Shown here one piece after another: positions 58,571 to 64,000 of a DNA stretch of 64,000 nt. The position numbers and the translations under genes are program-made. Source of the stretch: Cacajao melanocephalus (Eukaryota > Chordata > Mammalia > Primates > Pitheciidae); the NCBI GenBank assembly GCA_963573385.1, contig CAUYLG010071685.1, positions 1-64,000 on the forward strand, in the 5' to 3' direction. The notes beneath the pieces are model-generated. The model was not told the DNA's origin. It was given only the letters and a program-made list of their open reading frames with translations, and did not search any database. Position 1 is the first letter of the stretch, and every line of letters starts with the position of its first letter.

Positions 58571-58638
58571 TCTTTCTTTCTTCCTTCTTTCTCTTTCTTT
58601 TTCTTTCTTTCTTTTTTCTTTTTCTTTTTTTTTTTTTT
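58571..58638. repeat. (CTTT)n tract joined to an Alu tail
   Basis: Imperfect ctttctttc repeats ending in a T run. Derived from the antisense Alu poly-A. Confidence 0.9.
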
Positions 58639-58890
58639 GAGACAGGGTCTTGCTCTGTCACCCAGGCTGGAGTACAGTGGCACGATCTTGGGTCACTGCA
58701 ACCTCTACCTACCAGGCTCAGGTGATCCTCCTGCCATAGCCTTCTGAGTAGCTGCGCCTGGCTTTTTGTAGAGACGTGTTTTCACCATGTTGCTCAGGCT
58801 AGTCTCAAACTCCGGGGACTCAAGCCATCCACCTGCCTCGGCCTCTCAAAATGCTGGCTGGGATGCTGGCATGAATGACTGCACCAGGCC
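58639..58890 (-). mobile_element. AluJ-like element, antisense, with middle deletion
   Basis: gagacagggtcttgctctgt to gactgcaccaggcc. About 40 bp around the arm junction are missing after gagtagctg. Confidence 0.9.
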
Positions 58891-59320
58891 CCGTTTACCG
58901 GTTGTTGGACGTTTAGATTGATCCGTATCTTGGCTGTTGTGAATAGTGCTGTGATAAACACAGCAGTGCAGACATCGCTTCAACATCGTAGTGGTTTCAG
59001 TCTCTTTGGATATTTACCCAATTGTGGGATTGCTGGTGGTTATTCATGTTAATTTTTTTTAGAAACCTTCATACTGTTTTCAGTAATGGCTGTACTGGTG
59101 AAATCCCCACCAGCCGTGCGTAAGGATTCCGTTTTCTCTGTGTTCTCACCAGCACTTGTCGTCTTTTGTCTTGTTGATAATGTTTACACTGACATCATGA
59201 GTGTAGTGATATTTCACTGTGGTTTTGATTGTGATGTCAGGCATTCTTTCATATACCTGCTGATATTGCGTGTCTGTTGAGAAATGTCTATTCAGGTCTT
59301 TTGCCATTTATTCTTGTTTA

Positions 59321-59438
59321 AATTTTTTCGTTATTTCTAGAGATGGGGTTTCCATGTGTTGCCCAGGCTGGTCTTAAACTCCTGGGCTCAAGCGATCCTC
59401 CAGCCTTTGCCCCCCAAAATGAGCCACTGTTTCTGGCC
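59321..59438 (-). mobile_element. Alu left-arm fragment, antisense
   Basis: tttctagagatggggtttcc to gagccactgtttctggcc, J-type. Flanks tttgccattta and tttgcccatttta suggest its own target duplication. Confidence 0.85.
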
Positions 59439-59893
59439 ATTTTTGCCCATTTTAAATGTTAGGTTATTTGATATTTTGTTATTGAATTGTCGAAGTTCTT
59501 TTGGATATTATTTGTCAGATATATAATTTGCAAATACTTTCTCCTATTCTGTAGGTTATCCTTTTGCTCTGTTAATTGCTTTTATTTGCTGTGCAAAAGT
59601 TTTTTGGTTTTACATAATCCCTTTTGTCTATTTTTGCTTTTGTTGCTTGTGCTTTTTGAGGTCCTATCCAAAAAATCCATGCCCAGACTACTGTCATGAA
59701 GTGTTCCTTAGTAATTTCTTTAGTAATTAAAGTCTTACATTTGAGTCTATTTTTTTGTTTAATTTTTGTATTTGGTGAAAGATAAGGGTCTAATTTCATT
59801 CTTTTACATGTGAATATTCAGTTTCCCCAAAACCATCTGTTCTTTCCTCACTGTGTGTTTTTGACACCTTTGTCAAAAATTAGTTGGGTGTAA

Positions 59894-60227
<334 letters not shown>

Positions 60228-60234
60228 ACTTGTA

Positions 60235-60400
60235 TTTTAAAACAGGGACAATAATATCTACTGTATAAAATTGTCAGGTTTAAATGATACTGAGTGTACC
60301 AGCAATGTAGAGTTTACTTTATCACCTGTGGTAAGAACGTTTAACCACTTGCAGTCTCAATTTCTGTGCATAAAACAAAGGGGATTGAATGAGACAGCTT
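60235..60400 (+). mobile_element. MIR remnants, sense
   Basis: taaaacagggacaataatat, ggtttaaatgatactgagtg and, farther on, caatttctgtgcataaaaca with ggggattgaatgagaca. This gives two MIR-like 3' halves in succession. Confidence 0.5.
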
Positions 60401-60432
60401 TTCTTTAACTGTCCTGTGATCAAAACAAGTTA

Positions 60433-60726
<294 letters not shown>

Positions 60727-61218
60727 TTTATTTTGGTTTTTTATCTGTGTTGTCTTATTTCTCAGAAGGCAGGGGATAAGTTCCTTCTTTGGTTTTAGGG
60801 CCTAGTTCTTATTTTTTAAAAGGCTTCAAAGGATCTTAGCAGTCCGTCCAGTAAACCGAGTCATTGCTTGTTGGTGCTGTGTCTTAAGAGGCTTAAGCCG
60901 TAGGCCTAAGACCACTGGCACCCTAGAGGCAGAGTTGGGATGAGGACCCAGGTGCGTTGTGAGTAAAAGGTTCCCTAAACCCTCCCTCTTTCTGTGGATA
61001 AATGACCTTGGTTTAATGTTTAGCTCTGACTTATTTGAAACTTGAAGTGGAATGTTGGCACCAAATAGGGTATGGCAAAGAGATCCTTGACATCTGGTTT
61101 GGGAGGAAATATTAATACCTGGCAGAAAGATGTGGTACAAATTCTTAAAACTGAGTATGTCCTTGATGGATTGGGTGCCCTGGAAGATATGTCTAGGAGA
61201 TGTTTATAAGATGATAGT
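60727..61218. other. Single-copy DNA, nothing recognised
   Basis: No recognisable repeat or gene. The 104-codon minus frame at 60826-61140 shows no domain. Confidence 0.45.
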
Positions 61219-61554
61219 GGTCCTGGTGCAGTGGCTCATGTCTGTAATCCCAGCACTTAGGGAGGCCTACATGGACGGATCACTTGGGGTCAGGAGTTCA
61301 AGACCAGCCTGGCTAACATGGTGGAACCCGGGCTAAAGCAATCCTCCACCTATTTTGTCTGTACTAAAAATGCAAAAATTAACCAGGAATGGTGGCGTGC
61401 ACCTGTAGTCCCAGCTGCATGGGGAGGCTGAGGCAGGTGAATCCCTTGCACCCAGGAGGCATAGGTTGCAGTAAGCCGAGGTAGTTTTACTGTGCTCCAG
61501 TCTGGCAAACATAGCAAGGCTTTGTCTCCAAAAAAAAAAAAAAAAAAAAAAAAG
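61219..61554 (+). mobile_element. Alu element, sense, with an inverted Alu micro-insert
   Basis: ggtcctggtgcagtggctca to a 25-A tail (61530-61554). Between ggtggaac and tgtctgtac sits about 29 bp (61327-61355) reading gggctaaagcaatcctccac, the opposite-strand Alu wording. Confidence 0.92.
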
Positions 61555-64000
61555 ACAGTGATTCTTCAGTGGAGCTTGGGTGTTTCTAAATCAGGGTAGC
61601 TTTTGCACTGTCTGTGAATTCTTTGCCCTTTGCATACTTACCTGAGCAGTGACATGGTGATGTTGATGATAGTAGGGAGAGGTGCAAAGACAATAGCTCC
61701 TGGATTGCATGTCTTCCTGCTGTGTGTCTGGCATGATACTACCGTGCTAGCCTTTCCTGTCCTGTAGCTTTCTTAGTGAACACATGCCAGGTGTGGCCTG
61801 GTTAGGTTTTGTGAATTTGTCTAGTCGAGTCTGAGTTGTTAGAGTAGTTCTTTTCAACTGATTGATTTGCTTGATGTGAGATCAAGGGGGTGAAAATCAT
61901 ACACAGCACATTTTTATCCTGTTTGTGTGAAAGATATTTTCCTCTTCTGGACCCTATCTGGAAGGAAGTATTTCTTAAACTTCTGGCTTCTTTTCTTTCA
62001 TGACGTGGAGGTAAGATTTTGTCCTCACACTTTTCTGCTTCCCAAAATATCCCTCCCTGTTCTCATTAAGGTCTGACCACTCCTTCCTCTCATTTCATTT
62101 AATACTTATTCGTATCTAGAATTGTGTTGTAGGTACAATAGTAGGCACAAGTCATAGACATACTCTCATTTATTCCTGTGCATTTACAATAGAAGGCGTT
62201 GATAAAATGGAGCCCAGTGTCTTTATAGTTCCAGCTTTATGCGTTTACAAACATTTCTTCTTTGCCTCCTCTTTTTCTTCTGCTGAAGAATAGTGAAGAC
62301 AGTAGGGGAAAAGAAAGAAAACCACAAACAAAACCAAGACCAGGGGATCTTAAATATTTTAAGAAGTTCTGGTTTGTATTTTGTTATTTTTACCTAGTCA
62401 GGTATTTTAAAGTAGTAATTGTGGATAGATAGCCCTGGATTCGTTGTAAACATTTGCTGGATATTGACAAATTGAGTCTGTCATCTAAACTGTAGAATGG
62501 CTTAAGTGATTAGACATTCTATTTCAGTGACATTTTTCTGTTTTTCTGTATCATGTGTCTTGGAAAAGTTTGAAGTTCTTTGATGTTAATTTTGTAAGAA
62601 TGTGTGTATGAAAATATTTTGACTGAATAGACTCTGGGCAACAGTTCAGAATTTCATTGATTTGGCATATCTTCTCTGTAGCATTTGATAGCTTTTATCA
62701 TGGCCTCCATACTATTATAATGGTAAAAATCTGTCCTTTATAATGCCTGATATGTCTCCTAGGAATTGTCACTTCACAATATATAGGAGACATCAGGCAC
62801 GAGTAGATATTTCAGAGGAAAAAATTAGAGTAATTGCAACATAAATGATGTTTTTTGTGAATAAGGTAGTGTTCTAGGTATGACATCCAGTAGTAAGCTG
62901 ACACCACCAAGATACAAGGCACATCTTCAAACATTAGTGCCTGTACACAGAACATCAAGCACGCAGTAGCTTCCTCTGAGTATCTTGCTCTCTGAATTGA
63001 AATACAAACCAACTCTGGCTCTGAACATCCTACTTTAGTATCAGCCCAGGGGTTCCTTCTTCCCTTTCTCTTGCCCCAACTTCTGAGTCTCTTTACCCTG
63101 CTTGGACTTTTTCTTTTTTCATAGCATTTATTATTGTAATGTTACACTTACTAATCAAAATTCTGCTGAAATTTAAACTGTGAGAGGGCAGGGATCTTTG
63201 TTTTCTTTCCTGATACATTTTAGTAAGTTTTGTTCCCAGTGTTGGTGAATTAATAGTAACTTGATGTAAATGGTTAACTTTTAATGTTAACAATCTCTAG
63301 TAGAAAGGTTAATTACAGTTTGTTTTTTCTTCCTTCTACCTTTCTTTCTCCATCTCTTCTTTCCTCCTATAGTTCTGTTGTCTAATATAAGACAAATTTT
63401 ACAATCATCCCAAAATAAAAAACTAAAACAACCTATTTAGTCTTAGAGGTAAACATAGACTTTAAATTACTTTTCTTCCCATTCTGTTAAAGGAGAGTCT
63501 AGCTTTCTTCATAGTTTGTATTTTCTGAGTAACTAATGCATTTCTAATGGAGAGAGTTCATTTAGTGTGTAGAATCTTTGTTGCTGATTGAATCTTTGGT
63601 TGTTTTGATATTCAACTGATACTCAAAAAACGGAAAAGGTATGAAACTGACAATTTTAAATGTAATTTTGTTTATAGATTTATTAACTTGTTTTTAAATA
63701 TTACAAATACACAATTTACTTGTTTTTTCCTGTGTTTATCTGATTTTGATTTAGAATTGTTAGGAAATGTGAAAAGAAAACATATTTGACAGTAACATTT
63801 TCGTCGCTTACAGAAATGATTTTTGGTATCCAGATATCCTTATCATATAGAAAAGCTGACATACAAGCACATTTTCTGTTACTTTTTAAGGCAGGCATAA
63901 CGTTTCTTCTCAGTCACTACTTGGTGAACATTAGCTAGTATAACTTATGGTTAGTGTTTTCTCTTCCTTCCATTTGCTCTGGCAAAGAGGACGCATTTCC
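61555..64000. other. Long single-copy stretch to window end, nothing recognised
   Basis: About 2.4 kb, AT-rich, with a CT-rich patch at 63325-63370. No repeat, exon, promoter or RNA gene could be supported. Confidence 0.5.

Noticed and set aside
58571..58638. CT-rich repeat considered as a regulatory GAGA-type tract
   Set aside because: It is contiguous with an antisense Alu T tail and is best explained as tail-derived microsatellite.

Overview
The window looks like non-coding primate, most likely human, nuclear DNA. Dimeric Alu elements occur about every kilobase in its first two thirds. They range from old AluJ-type copies to at least one AluY-like copy, and sit among many old LINE-1 (L1) fragments, MIR and L2 remnants, hAT and Tigger DNA transposons and solitary LTRs. 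I see no bacterial-style gene, no intact protein-coding gene and no exon I can name. Every open frame I checked lies in Alu, L1 or other repeat sequence, or is a short chance frame in AT-rich DNA. No tRNA, rRNA or CRISPR array was seen.

Layout. 0-5.5 kb: antisense L1 fragments interrupted by Alus, with a MaLR-type LTR piece. 5.5-10 kb: mostly single-copy DNA with a Tigger-like element at 6.6 kb. 10-17 kb: a dense nest of antisense L1s carrying Alus inside Alus, plus an MLT1-like LTR. 17-31 kb: alternating single-copy DNA, Alus and DNA transposons (hAT at 18.4, 20.3, 26.7, 27.1 and 31.1 kb; Tigger at 28.4 kb), an MST-type LTR at 24.1 kb and an ERV1-like solo LTR at 29.6 kb. 31-46 kb: Alu-rich, with an L2 copy, a Tigger transposase relic, and a U6 snRNA pseudogene fused to an L1 3' end at 45.5 kb. 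46-64 kb: the quietest part, largely single-copy apart from MIRs, an LTR at 55.6 kb, an AT-rich inverted-repeat tract at 58.2 kb and an L1 at 58.5-59.9 kb.

Nearly every L1 fragment lies on the minus strand, and antisense Alus outnumber sense Alus about two to one. Known orientation biases of repeats in introns make this compatible with the window lying inside a large intron of a gene read on the plus strand. That is an inference, not something the sequence states. The most distinctive single object is the U6-L1 chimeric retrosequence (45465-45665). I found no convincing evidence of a previously undescribed biological system. Repeat subfamily names were assigned by eye from remembered consensus features and should be read as family-level calls.
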